Source: Sphingomonas flavalba
Lineage (GTDB): Bacteria > Pseudomonadota > Alphaproteobacteria > Sphingomonadales > Sphingomonadaceae
Assembly (NCBI RefSeq): GCF_004796535.1
Contig: NZ_SPHY01000007.1
Coordinates: 1-64,000, forward strand
Reading direction: 5' to 3'
DNA length: 64,000 nucleotides
Shown: positions 55,409 to 63,796 of the stretch, one piece after another
Numbering within the stretch: position 1 is the first letter of the stretch
Layout: each line of letters opens with the position of its first letter
Notes under the pieces: generated by a model
Seen by the model: only the letters and a program-made list of their open reading frames with translations
Databases searched by the model: none
What the model was told of the DNA's origin: nothing
Program-made: the position numbers and the translations under genes

Positions 55409-56617
55409 ATGAGAATTGATGCTGCGAGGGTAATCGTCACCTCGCCGGGCCGGAATTTCGTTTCGGTAAAGATCGAGACGGATCAAGGCGTTCACGGCGT
55501 GGGCGACGCGACCCTGAACGGCCGTGAGCTGGCGGTGGCATCCTATCTGCAGGATCACGTGCTGCCGTGCGTCGTCGGGCGCGATCCGCGCCGGATCGAG
55601 GATATCTGGCAATATCTGTATCGCGGCGCCTATTGGCGGCGCGGGCCGGTCACCATGTCGGCGATCGCCGCGGTCGACATGGCGCTGTGGGACATCAAGG
55701 CCAAGATGGCCGGCATGCCGCTCTACGACCTGCTGGGCGGCAAGAGCCGCGACGGCGTGCTGGTCTATGGTCATGCCAATGGCGCCGACATCGCCGAGAC
55801 GGTCGACGAGGTCGGCCGCTATCTGGGGCTGGGCTACAAGGCGGTGCGCGCCCAGTCCGGCATCCCCGGCCTCGCCGCCGCTTACGGCGTCGGGCGCGGC
55901 AAGGATTATTACGAGCCGGCCGACGCCAGCCTGCCGTCCGAGACGGTGTGGGACACGCGCAAATACATGCAGTTCGTGCCCAGCCTGTTCGACAAGCTGC
56001 GCGAAACCTACGGGCAGGGGCCGCAGCTGCTGCACGACGTCCACCACCGGTTGACGCCCATGGAGGCGGCGCGGCTGGGCCGGGCGCTGGAACCGTACGA
56101 CCTGTTCTGGCTGGAGGACGCGACCCCGGCGGAGAATCAGGAGGCGTTCCGCTTGATCCGCGAAAACACGGTGATCCCGCTGGCGGTGGGCGAGGTGTTC
56201 AACAGCATCTGGGACTGCAAGGACCTGATCCAGAACCAGCTGATCGACTATATCCGGGTGCCGGTGGTGCGTGCCGGCGGCATCACCCACCTGCGCCGGA
56301 TCGCCGACCTCGCCGCGCTGTACCAGGTGCGGACCGGCTTCCACGGCGCCACCGACCTGTCGCCGGTGACGATGGGCGCGGCGCTGCATTTCAACGCCTG
56401 GGTGCCGAATTTCGGCATCCAGGAATATATGCGCCACACGCCGGAAACCGACGCCGTCTTCCCCCATGCCTATCATTTCGAGGACGGGCTGCTCCACCCC
56501 GGCGACACGCCCGGCCACGGCGTCGACATCGACGAGAAGGAAGCGGCGCGCTTCCCCTACAAGCCCGCCTACCTACCGGTCACCCGGCTGGAAGACGGCA
56601 CGATGTGGAACTGGTGA
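55409..56617 (+). CDS. manD: D-mannonate dehydratase (enolase superfamily)
   Basis: 402 residues, the same length as Novosphingobium aromaticivorans ManD, and colinear with it. Metal ligands Asp210 (LLHDVHH), Glu236 (LEDATPAE) and Glu262 (GEVFN); catalytic Tyr159, Arg147 and His212 fall at the same numbers as in the characterised enzyme, and the protein ends with the family's LEDGTMWNW. It dehydrates D-mannonate to 2-keto-3-deoxygluconate, completing the UxaC-UxuB-ManD route. The gene overlaps the cytochrome gene and diverges from the GntR regulator. Confidence 0.97.
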   Translation: MRIDAARVIVTSPGRNFVSVKIETDQGVHGVGDATLNGRELAVASYLQDHVLPCVVGRDPRRIEDIWQYLYRGAYWRRGPVTMSAIAAVDMALWDIKAKMAGMPLYDLLGGKSRDGVLVYGHANGADIAETVDEVGRYLGLGYKAVRAQSGIPGLAAAYGVGRGKDYYEPADASLPSETVWDTRKYMQFVPSLFDKLRETYGQGPQLLHDVHHRLTPMEAARLGRALEPYDLFWLEDATPAENQEAFRLIRENTVIPLAVGEVFNSIWDCKDLIQNQLIDYIRVPVVRAGGITHLRRIADLAALYQVRTGFHGATDLSPVTMGAALHFNAWVPNFGIQEYMRHTPETDAVFPHAYHFEDGLLHPGDTPGHGVDIDEKEAARFPYKPAYLPVTRLEDGTMWNW

Positions 56618-56919
56618 TGCGGGCCGCCCGGCCGGTGTTGCGCGGCGCGGTGCCGGTCGCGGTGCTGCTGGCCGGCGCGGCTATCCCGGCCGCGGTGCCG
56701 GCGGGCGGACCGGCGCCGGCCGACATGGCGGGGCGGCAGGCGTTCGAGCGCGGCTGTTCCGGCTGCCACGCGCTGGATGTCGCCGTCGCGCAGCCGCACA
56801 GCGCGGGCGAATGGGCGGCGATCGTCGACATGATGGTCGCCCGCGGCGCGGCGCTGTCGGACGCCGATCAGGACGTGATCATTGCCTATCTGGCCCGGCA
56901 CCATGCACCAGGCCGATAA
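56617..56919 (+). CDS. small monoheme cytochrome c
   Basis: 100 residues from the ATG in the overlap with the manD TGA. Signal peptide (VAVLLAGAAIPAAVPA), then one haem site CSGCH and a short class I-like domain in which ALSDADQDVIIAYLARHH supplies the last helix; the Met ligand may be MMVARG. Periplasmic. It is a plausible electron acceptor for the GMC enzyme or the PQQ dehydrogenase of the island. Co-translation with a cytoplasmic dehydratase is unusual and ties the periplasmic oxidation to the mannonate route. Confidence 0.85.
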   Translation: MRAARPVLRGAVPVAVLLAGAAIPAAVPAGGPAPADMAGRQAFERGCSGCHALDVAVAQPHSAGEWAAIVDMMVARGAALSDADQDVIIAYLARHHAPGR

Positions 56920-56944
56920 ACAGGACTTACCACTCCATCAAATA

Positions 56945-56987
56945 TTGACAGGCCAATTATTCCACTATAGGCAGATCAGGTCTTACA
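56945..56987 (+). promoter_or_regulatory. promoter and GntR-type operator E of the TonB receptor unit
   Basis: TGACAGGCCAAT (56946-56957), one mismatch from the half-site in operator D, overlaps TTGACA (56945-56950). TATAGG (56966-56971) could be the -10 box, although the 15-base spacer is short. A second half-site AGGTCTTACA lies at 56978-56987. The receptor starts at 57041. Confidence 0.6.
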
Positions 56988-57040
56988 CGTAGGTTAGGCC
57001 GACTTATTCGATCGGCAAGAAATCCAAGGGAGGGGCTATC

Positions 57041-59242
57041 ATGCGGAAATTCCTATCGACCAGTGCGCTGTGCTCCGCAGCGGCCTGTCTTCTGGTGCCG
57101 GCGGTGCCGGCCTGGGCGCAGGCTAGCGCGAGCGGCGACGACGGCCTGGCCGACATCATCGTCACCGCCGAGAAGCGCCCGAGCATCGCGCAGCGCACCT
57201 CGATCGCGCTGACCGTGGTCGATGCCGAGGCGCTGAAGCGCCAGGGTGTCGGCAACGTCGCCGACCTGACGACGCTGACGCCGAGCGTCAATTTCGCGAC
57301 CAACGGCCCCTCGTCGATCGTCACGATCCGCGGCGTGTCGAGCCGCGACACCAACCAGCTTGGCGACCCGGCGGTTTCGATCAGCATCGACGGTTTCTAC
57401 CTGCAGCGCGCGCTGGGCCTGAACGCCGCGCTGTTCGATCTGGAGCGGGTGGAAGCGCTGCGCGGGCCGCAGGGCACGCTGCTCGGCCGCAACGCCACCG
57501 GCGGCGCGCTCAGCATCGTCTCCGCCAAGCCGCTCGACCATTTCGCCGCGTCGGCGACGGTCGAATACGGCAATTACGACACGTTCAACACCCAGGGCTT
57601 CGTCAACATTCCGCTGGCCGAGGGCGTCAAGATGCGCGCGTCGTTCCAGACCCGCGACCGTGACGGCTACCGCAACAACGCGCCGGGCCGGGATGCCGAC
57701 GACGAGCACAGCAAGGCCGCCCGCATCCACGTCCAGTTCGACCCGACACCGGAGTGGACGCTGCTGATAACCGGCGAATATGCGCAGACCGACGGCACCG
57801 GCCCGGGGCTCCAGGCGATTCCGTGGCGCTACATCGCCGGTACGACCAATGTCGACTATTCCAAGCCGCCGATCCCCAATGACGGCAAGACTTTCCCGTC
57901 CCCGCCGGGGCAGTTCCTGCGGACCCAGACGGTCAATTTCCGCTGGAACACCAGCTATGATTTCGGCCCGGCGTCGATCACCTATCTGGGCGGTTACCGC
58001 GAGTTCAAGCTGGACAGGCTGAATGGGCTGGGTGCGCCGTTCGGCACGGCACGCCAGAATTTCTCGTTCGACCAGTCGGAGCGCCCGAATTCGTGGAACC
58101 ACGAATTGCGGATCACCTCCGCGCAGGACCAGCCGCTGCTGTGGCAGGCCGGCCTCTATCACTTCAGCGAGAAGAACAGCACCCAGTCGCTGTTCGCCGA
58201 TTTTCCGGGCAGCCCGGGCCTGTTCGGGCCGGCGAACTACCTGCAGATCTTCGTCAAGCCGGACCTGTTGCTGAAATCGTCGGCGGCGTTCGGCCAGGCA
58301 TCCTACGCCGTCACCGATACGCTGCGGCTGGAGGCGGGCCTGCGCTATTCCAAGGACAACAAGCATAACCTGAGTGCGACCAACCTGGCGACCAACGTCG
58401 GTAATTACATCGCCACCGGTGTTATGACCCCCTATGTTTCGAACCCGCCGACGGCGACCGAGATTGCATCGAGCAAGGTGACCTACCACGCGGCGGCGAA
58501 CCTGCAGTGGACGCCGCAGAACCTGCTCTATGTGAAATACGACACCGGCTACAAGGCGGGCGGGTTCACCGACCTGAACCCCTATGGCCCGGAATCGCTG
58601 ACCGCCTATGAGATCGGGTCGAAGAACCGCTTCCTCGGCAACACGCTGCAGATCAACGCTTCGGCGTTCCTGTACGACTACAAGAACCAGCAGGTGCAGC
58701 AGCAGATCCAGCTGCCGTCGGGTGGCGTCGGCACCGGCACGGTCAACGCCGGCAAGTCGAAGATCTACGGCGCTGACCTCGACCTGATCTGGCAGCCGAG
58801 CTCGGCCGACCGGTTCGACTTCTACATCGCCTACCTCCATGCCCGCTTCAAGGATTTCGTCGTGTTCAGCGGCGGCAACCAGCAGCTGGCCGGAAACCGG
58901 CTGCAGCAGGCGCCGGACTGGACGATGAACATCGGCTACGAGCACACCTGGGATGTTGGCGACGGCACGCTGACCGCGCGCGCCCAGACCCATTACGAAA
59001 GCAAGAGCTACTTCACCTTCTTCAACTTCGATGCCGACAAGCAGTCGGGATACCACCGGTCTGACGTCACGCTGACCTACCGGGCGCCGGACGACCGCTG
59101 GGCGCTGGAAGCCTATGTCCGTAACCTCGAGGACAAGCTGATCCTCGCCTATGCGGACGTGACGGGCTCGACCTGGGGAACCTATCGCTACACCTACCAG
59201 GCGCCGCGTACGTTCGGTGCGCGCCTGACGGTGAACTTCTGA
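57041..59242 (+). CDS. TonB-dependent outer membrane receptor
   Basis: 733 residues from ATG 57041, with GGGAGGGG upstream. Signal peptide ending near PAWAQ, a TonB box-like stretch DIIVTAEKR, a plug domain (VTIRGVSSRDTNQ, ALRGPQGTLLGRNATGG) and a 22-strand barrel ending in YQAPRTFGARLTVNF with the terminal aromatic. In this context it probably imports an oligosaccharide or glycoside rather than iron. First gene of a five-gene rightward unit; the TIM-barrel gene overlaps its stop. Confidence 0.93.
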   Translation: MRKFLSTSALCSAAACLLVPAVPAWAQASASGDDGLADIIVTAEKRPSIAQRTSIALTVVDAEALKRQGVGNVADLTTLTPSVNFATNGPSSIVTIRGVSSRDTNQLGDPAVSISIDGFYLQRALGLNAALFDLERVEALRGPQGTLLGRNATGGALSIVSAKPLDHFAASATVEYGNYDTFNTQGFVNIPLAEGVKMRASFQTRDRDGYRNNAPGRDADDEHSKAARIHVQFDPTPEWTLLITGEYAQTDGTGPGLQAIPWRYIAGTTNVDYSKPPIPNDGKTFPSPPGQFLRTQTVNFRWNTSYDFGPASITYLGGYREFKLDRLNGLGAPFGTARQNFSFDQSERPNSWNHELRITSAQDQPLLWQAGLYHFSEKNSTQSLFADFPGSPGLFGPANYLQIFVKPDLLLKSSAAFGQASYAVTDTLRLEAGLRYSKDNKHNLSATNLATNVGNYIATGVMTPYVSNPPTATEIASSKVTYHAAANLQWTPQNLLYVKYDTGYKAGGFTDLNPYGPESLTAYEIGSKNRFLGNTLQINASAFLYDYKNQQVQQQIQLPSGGVGTGTVNAGKSKIYGADLDLIWQPSSADRFDFYIAYLHARFKDFVVFSGGNQQLAGNRLQQAPDWTMNIGYEHTWDVGDGTLTARAQTHYESKSYFTFFNFDADKQSGYHRSDVTLTYRAPDDRWALEAYVRNLEDKLILAYADVTGSTWGTYRYTYQAPRTFGARLTVNF

Positions 59243-60141
59243 TGGGCGGCGCGGGGATGGTCGGCCGCCGCGGGTTCCTCCACGGAGCCGGCGCGGCCGC
59301 GGTCCTCGCCGCCGGCTTCCCGGCGCGGCTGGAGGCACGCCGGGCGTTTTCGCCGCTGCTCGGCGCGTGGACGTCGCTCGACAATGCCGGGCTACTCGCC
59401 GGTGCCGGCTACGGCTTCGTCGAGGAGGAGGTCGACCGCTTCCTCGCGCCCGGCCAGGACGAGGCGGCGTTCGAGCGGATACTGGCCGGGGCGGCGCAGC
59501 AGCCGCTGCCGGTGCTGTCCTGCGTTCGTTTCCTGCCGCCGGACCTGCAGAGCGTCGGCCCCGACGCCAATCACGACGGGATCGCCGCCTTTTCCGAAAT
59601 CGTCTTTCGCCGGGCGAAGCGGGCCGGAGTGCGCTACATCGTGTTCGGAAGCCCGCGCTCGCGCAGGGTGCCGGACGGTTTCTCGCGCGATGCGGCGAAG
59701 GCGCAGCTTGCCGCGCTGGGCAGGATATTGGGGCCGATCGCCCAGGCGAACGACGTCACCGTCGTTCTGGAGCCGCTGAACCAGAGCGAGACCAACTTCA
59801 TCAACCGGGTCAGCGAGGGGGCGGAGATCGTCCGCGCCGTCCGCCACCCGCATTTCCGCTTGATGGCCGACCTGTTCCACATGAAGACCGAGAACGAGGG
59901 GCCGGAAAGCATTCTCGCCAACGGCGACCTGCTGCATCACGCGCAAATCGCCGAGAAGCAGGGGCGGCGGGCGCCCGGCGTCGGCAATGAGGATTTCATC
60001 CCCTATTTCAAGGCATTGTGGGATGTGGGCTATGCCGGACCGCTGTCCGTCGAGTGCATCTGGTCCGACATCAATGCCGAGGCGCCGCTGGCCAGCCGGA
60101 CGATAACGGCGCAGATCGCGCAACTCGTGAAGGCCGGGTAG
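59242..60141 (+). CDS. Tat-exported sugar phosphate isomerase/epimerase-like TIM-barrel protein
   Basis: 299 residues from the TGATG overlap with the receptor gene. Tat signal GRRGFLHGAGAAAVLAAG. Barrel segments VVLEPLNQSETNF, RLMADLFHMKTENEGPE and GPLSVECIW supply the Glu/Asp/His metal site of the AP_endonuc_2 family. It is only distantly like the tandem pair at 47089-48967. Export implies that it acts on an unphosphorylated sugar, possibly a 3-keto glycoside. The secreted ASCH gene follows 4 bases later. Confidence 0.88.
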   Translation: MGGAGMVGRRGFLHGAGAAAVLAAGFPARLEARRAFSPLLGAWTSLDNAGLLAGAGYGFVEEEVDRFLAPGQDEAAFERILAGAAQQPLPVLSCVRFLPPDLQSVGPDANHDGIAAFSEIVFRRAKRAGVRYIVFGSPRSRRVPDGFSRDAAKAQLAALGRILGPIAQANDVTVVLEPLNQSETNFINRVSEGAEIVRAVRHPHFRLMADLFHMKTENEGPESILANGDLLHHAQIAEKQGRRAPGVGNEDFIPYFKALWDVGYAGPLSVECIWSDINAEAPLASRTITAQIAQLVKAG

Positions 60142-60145
60142 GGCG

Positions 60146-60643
60146 ATGCTGGCGGCCCTTTTGCTGCTCGCCGCGGGCAGCGCCCCGATCGGCACCGTCG
60201 ACGCGTTCCTGGCGAAGGCGCGGGCCGAGGCCAGCCTCGATCGCGTCAGCACGGTGCGGACGATGGGGCGCAACGCCGATATTTCCCGCCGGATCACCGA
60301 GCAGGTGCTGGCCGGCGAGAAGACGATGACCGTCGCCCGGCTGGCCGAGTTCGCCGAGCGCGGCTGGAAGGTGCCGAAGGCGGGCGATGTCGTCCTCGTC
60401 GTCGACTTCGACGGCCAGCCGGCCTTCCTCTACCGCGTCATCGCCGCTGAAACCGTGCCGTTCGCGGCGATCAGCGCGATGCATGTCGTCGGCGAGAGCC
60501 CCGGCCTGCGCGACGTCGAAAGCTGGCGCGCGGCGCACCGCAAGGCCTGGCAGGCCGCGCTCGACGGGCTGACCCCGGCCGAGGCCGACGCGCTGCCGGT
60601 CGTCTGGCAGCAAATCGCGCCGATCTACCCGGTGGCGCGGTGA
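60146..60643 (+). CDS. apparently exported ASCH-domain protein
   Basis: 165 residues. Residues 1-15 look like a Sec signal (MLAALLLLAAGSA). The rest fits the ASCH fold: the motif GEKTMT at 57-62, PKAGDVVLVVDFDGQPAFLYRV at 77-98 (read as two strands), a Glu in VVGES, and WRAAHRKAW at 127-135. ASCH domains are PUA-like and normally cytoplasmic, acting on RNA or nucleoside derivatives. An exported copy in a sugar oxidation unit is odd. It overlaps the PQQ dehydrogenase gene (GTGA). Function not assignable; ligand binding in the periplasm is a guess. Confidence 0.75.
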   Translation: MLAALLLLAAGSAPIGTVDAFLAKARAEASLDRVSTVRTMGRNADISRRITEQVLAGEKTMTVARLAEFAERGWKVPKAGDVVLVVDFDGQPAFLYRVIAAETVPFAAISAMHVVGESPGLRDVESWRAAHRKAWQAALDGLTPAEADALPVVWQQIAPIYPVAR

Positions 60644-62544
60644 GGCGAGCTGCGCGCATGGCGGCGGTGCTGCTCGCCGCCGCGCCGTGCGCCCTGTTTG
60701 CCGCGCCGCCCGGCGACTGGCCGACCTACGGCCACGACAAGGGCGGCCAGCGCTTCTCGCCGCTCGACCAGATAACCCCGGCCAATGTCGGCTCGCTGGC
60801 GGTCGCCTGGACCTATCACATGAAAACCGGCGGCGAGGGCACGCGCTTTCGCGGGTCGCAGGCGACGCCGATCGTCGTCGACGGGCGGATGTTCGTATCC
60901 ACCCCCTATGGCCGGGTGGTGGCGCTGGACCCGACGAGCGGGCGCGAGCTGTGGGTGGCCGAGATCGCCGGCGCCCCGCCGTCGCTGCGCGGCGTGGAAT
61001 ATTGGGCGGGCGATGCCGCGACGGCGCCGCGCCTGTTCTTCGGCACCCGCGACGGGCGGCTGCTGGCGCTCGACGCCGCGACCGGCAAGCCGGCGGCCGG
61101 CTTTGGCGACGGTGGCGCCATCGACCTGAAAACGCCGGAGATATTGGGACATGAATCGCTGGAGGCGCTGAGCGGCAAGGCCGCCGGGCCGGCCGGCGTC
61201 TACGGCATGACATCCCCGCCGATCGTGTGGGGCGACCTGGTCATCACCGGCGGCGCGACGCAGGAGGTGCCCGTCCACGGCGCGTCCGGCGACGTGCGGG
61301 CGTGGGACGCGCGCACCGGCAAGCTGCGCTGGACCTTCCACGCGATCCCGAAGCCGGGGGAGCCGGGCCACGACAGCTGGGCGCCGGGCAGCGCCGAGGG
61401 GCGGTCCGGCGTCAACGTCTGGGGCTTCATGACCGTCGATGCCGAGCGCGGCATCGTCTACATGCCGTTCGGCGCGCCGGCGTGGGACCGCTATGGCGGC
61501 GACCGGCCGGGCGATAATCTCTACGGCAGCTCGCTGGTCGCCGCGGATGCGCGGACCGGGCGCTATCTGTGGCATTTCCAGGCCGTCCACCACGATATCT
61601 GGGACGTCGACCTGCAGGCGCCGCCGCTGCTGTTCGACGCGCGCGTCGGCGGCAGGACGATCCCGGCGGTGGCGATCACCACCAAGAGCGGGCTGCTGTT
61701 CATGCTCGACCGGACGACCGGCGAGCCGGTCCACCCGATCGAGGAGCGGCCGGTGCCGGCGAGCACGGTGCCGGGCGAGAAAGCGGCGCCGACCCAGCCC
61801 TTTCCGGTCAACACGCCGCCACTGGCGCGCAACAGCTTCGCGCTCGACGACATTGCCGACCTGACGCCGGAGCACCGCGCCTTCTGCACCGACCTGGTCG
61901 TCGGCAAGGGGGCGGTGTTCGGCGGGCCTTACCTGCCGCTGGCGCTCGACCGGCCGACGATTTCCTTTCCAGGATTGCAGGGCGGCTCCAACTGGGGCGG
62001 CGCGGCGTTCGACCCGACATCGGGCCTGCTGTTCCTCAACACGTCCGACCTGGGGCAGGTCAGCTCTCTGGTCGCGGCCGAGCCGGGCAGTCCGCTGCCC
62101 TACAAGCTGGGGCCGCTGAACAGCCGCTTCCAGCAGGGCGAGACCCGGCTGATGTGCCAGAAGCCGCCGTGGGGGCGGCTGAGCGCCGTCGACACCGCGA
62201 CCGGCAAGGTCGCCTGGCAGGTCAGCCTGGGGGTCAGCGACACCCTGCCGGAGGGGCTGCGCGACACCGGGCGGCCGAGCGCGGGCGGGGCGATCGCCAC
62301 CGCCGGCGGGCTGGTGTTCATCGGCGCGACCGACGACAGCCGCTTCCGCGCCTTTTCGTCGCGGACCGGCGAGGCGTTGTGGACATGGCGGCTGCCCGCG
62401 TCGGCGCATGCCACCCCGGTCAGCTATCGCGGCGCCGACGGGCGGCAATATGTCGCCGTCGTCGCCACCGGCGGCAGCCTGCTGTTCAGCGCGATCGACA
62501 GCGACGCGATCGTCGCGTTCGCCTTGCCGGCGGACAAGCAATGA
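60640..62544 (+). CDS. periplasmic PQQ-dependent dehydrogenase (glucose dehydrogenase-like)
   Basis: 634 residues from GTG 60640; ATG 60658 is an alternative. A signal peptide is followed by the eight-bladed quinoprotein propeller: DWPTYGHDKGGQRFSPLDQI at the start, repeated W-docking motifs such as DVRAWDARTGKLRWTFH, and WGRLSAVDTATGKVAWQV. It lacks the membrane domain of mGDH (about 800 residues), so it is soluble or peripheral. It would oxidise a sugar or alditol and pass electrons to ubiquinone or cytochrome c. PQQ synthesis genes are not in the window. Confidence 0.93.
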   Translation: MRRAARMAAVLLAAAPCALFAAPPGDWPTYGHDKGGQRFSPLDQITPANVGSLAVAWTYHMKTGGEGTRFRGSQATPIVVDGRMFVSTPYGRVVALDPTSGRELWVAEIAGAPPSLRGVEYWAGDAATAPRLFFGTRDGRLLALDAATGKPAAGFGDGGAIDLKTPEILGHESLEALSGKAAGPAGVYGMTSPPIVWGDLVITGGATQEVPVHGASGDVRAWDARTGKLRWTFHAIPKPGEPGHDSWAPGSAEGRSGVNVWGFMTVDAERGIVYMPFGAPAWDRYGGDRPGDNLYGSSLVAADARTGRYLWHFQAVHHDIWDVDLQAPPLLFDARVGGRTIPAVAITTKSGLLFMLDRTTGEPVHPIEERPVPASTVPGEKAAPTQPFPVNTPPLARNSFALDDIADLTPEHRAFCTDLVVGKGAVFGGPYLPLALDRPTISFPGLQGGSNWGGAAFDPTSGLLFLNTSDLGQVSSLVAAEPGSPLPYKLGPLNSRFQQGETRLMCQKPPWGRLSAVDTATGKVAWQVSLGVSDTLPEGLRDTGRPSAGGAIATAGGLVFIGATDDSRFRAFSSRTGEALWTWRLPASAHATPVSYRGADGRQYVAVVATGGSLLFSAIDSDAIVAFALPADKQ

Positions 62545-62569
62545 CCATCTTGGAGAGGAAGGAACGGGC

Positions 62570-63643
62570 ATGACCGTATCGCGTCGGGATTTCGGGCGCT
62601 TCCTGCTGGCGGCGCCGGCGGCCGGGTTGTTGCTGCAGCCGTCTGCGCTGATGGCCGGCGCGGCGCGGCGCGGCGGCAAGGCGAAGGCGCGCAAGCCCAA
62701 TTCGAAATGGGCCGGCGTGCAGGTCGGCCTGAACGTGCCTTACAGTTTCGGCACGCGCACCGCGATGAACGCCGAGACCATCCTCGAGCGCTGCGTCGCG
62801 CTGGGGGTGAGCGCGGTCGAACTGCGCGGGCAGGCGATCGAGCTGTCGCTTGGCCTGCCGCAGGACCTGGTGCTCGGCCCGGCGCCCACCGACTATACCG
62901 CCGTCTACGAGACCGGATCCGGCCTGCCGGAGGCGCCGGGCAACGCGATGGCCGCGAACGCGCCGACGCGCACCCGGCTGACCGAAGCGCAGATCGCCAC
63001 CTATCGCGAGGCGGCGACGCGGCTCAGGGCGTGGCGGATGACGGTGCCGATGGAGCGGGCAGCGGCGATCCGCGCCGAATACGAGAAGGCCGGCGTCCAG
63101 ATCGGCGTCGTCAAGTTCGACGGCATCAGCGAGATGGTGCCGGAGGAATACGACTACATCTTCCGCCTGGCGAAGGCGCTGGGCGCGCGCACCGTATCGG
63201 GCGAATTCTCGATGCGGGCGGCGGAGCAGATGGCGGCGCCGGCCGAAAGGCACGGCATCTGGGCCGGACTGCACAACCACCTGGCGGTGACGCCGGAAAT
63301 CTGGGAGGCGGCCTTCGCCAAGGGGCGCTACATCGGCGCCAATGTCGACATCGGCCATTATTTCGCCGGCAACGGGGAATCGCCGTTGCCGTTCATCGCG
63401 CGCTACCCGGAGCGGATCACCCACCTGCACGTGAAGGACAAGACGCGCGACAACCGCAACGTCCATTTCGGCGAGGGCGACACGCCGGTGAAGGAGATCC
63501 TGCAGGCGATCCGCGACAACAAATGGTTCCATATCCAGGCGACGATCGAATACGAGATCCCGCTGCCGGCGGAGGCCGACCGCGACACCGAATTGCGCCG
63601 GGCCATCGATTACTGCCGGCGCTGCCTGCTGAACGAGGTTTGA
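62570..63643 (+). CDS. Tat-exported sugar phosphate isomerase/epimerase-like TIM-barrel protein (long form)
   Basis: 357 residues from ATG 62570, with GGAAGGAA upstream. Tat signal SRRDFGRFLLAAPAAGLLL, then a basic linker. Barrel motifs ERCVALGVSAVELRG, LHNHLAVTPE, NVDIGHYFAG and THLHVKDKTRDNRNVHFGEGDTP supply the divalent-metal site. An insert of about 40 residues (about 100-145) distinguishes it from the other three exported barrels. Last gene of the TonB-TIM-ASCH-PQQ-TIM unit; a terminator follows about 90 bases downstream. Confidence 0.88.
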   Translation: MTVSRRDFGRFLLAAPAAGLLLQPSALMAGAARRGGKAKARKPNSKWAGVQVGLNVPYSFGTRTAMNAETILERCVALGVSAVELRGQAIELSLGLPQDLVLGPAPTDYTAVYETGSGLPEAPGNAMAANAPTRTRLTEAQIATYREAATRLRAWRMTVPMERAAAIRAEYEKAGVQIGVVKFDGISEMVPEEYDYIFRLAKALGARTVSGEFSMRAAEQMAAPAERHGIWAGLHNHLAVTPEIWEAAFAKGRYIGANVDIGHYFAGNGESPLPFIARYPERITHLHVKDKTRDNRNVHFGEGDTPVKEILQAIRDNKWFHIQATIEYEIPLPAEADRDTELRRAIDYCRRCLLNEV

Positions 63644-63733
63644 GGGCGCGGGGGCGGGCGGCCGGGGCGGCCGCGCGGACCCGACCCTTGAACACGCCGT
63701 GCCGTTTCGCCCGGCGTCATCTGTCCCCATACT

Positions 63734-63766
63734 GGGCGGCTGCCGAAAGGCGGCCGCCCTTCTTTT
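63734..63766 (+). terminator. intrinsic terminator closing the TonB-PQQ unit
   Basis: GGGCGGCTGCC (63734-63744), loop GAAA and GGCGGCCGCCC (63749-63759) pair with one G-U; TTCTTTT follows. It lies between the last TIM-barrel gene and the converging regulator gene. Confidence 0.85.
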
Positions 63767-63796
63767 CGTATAGGACGGGAAAAGGTCACGGGGCCG

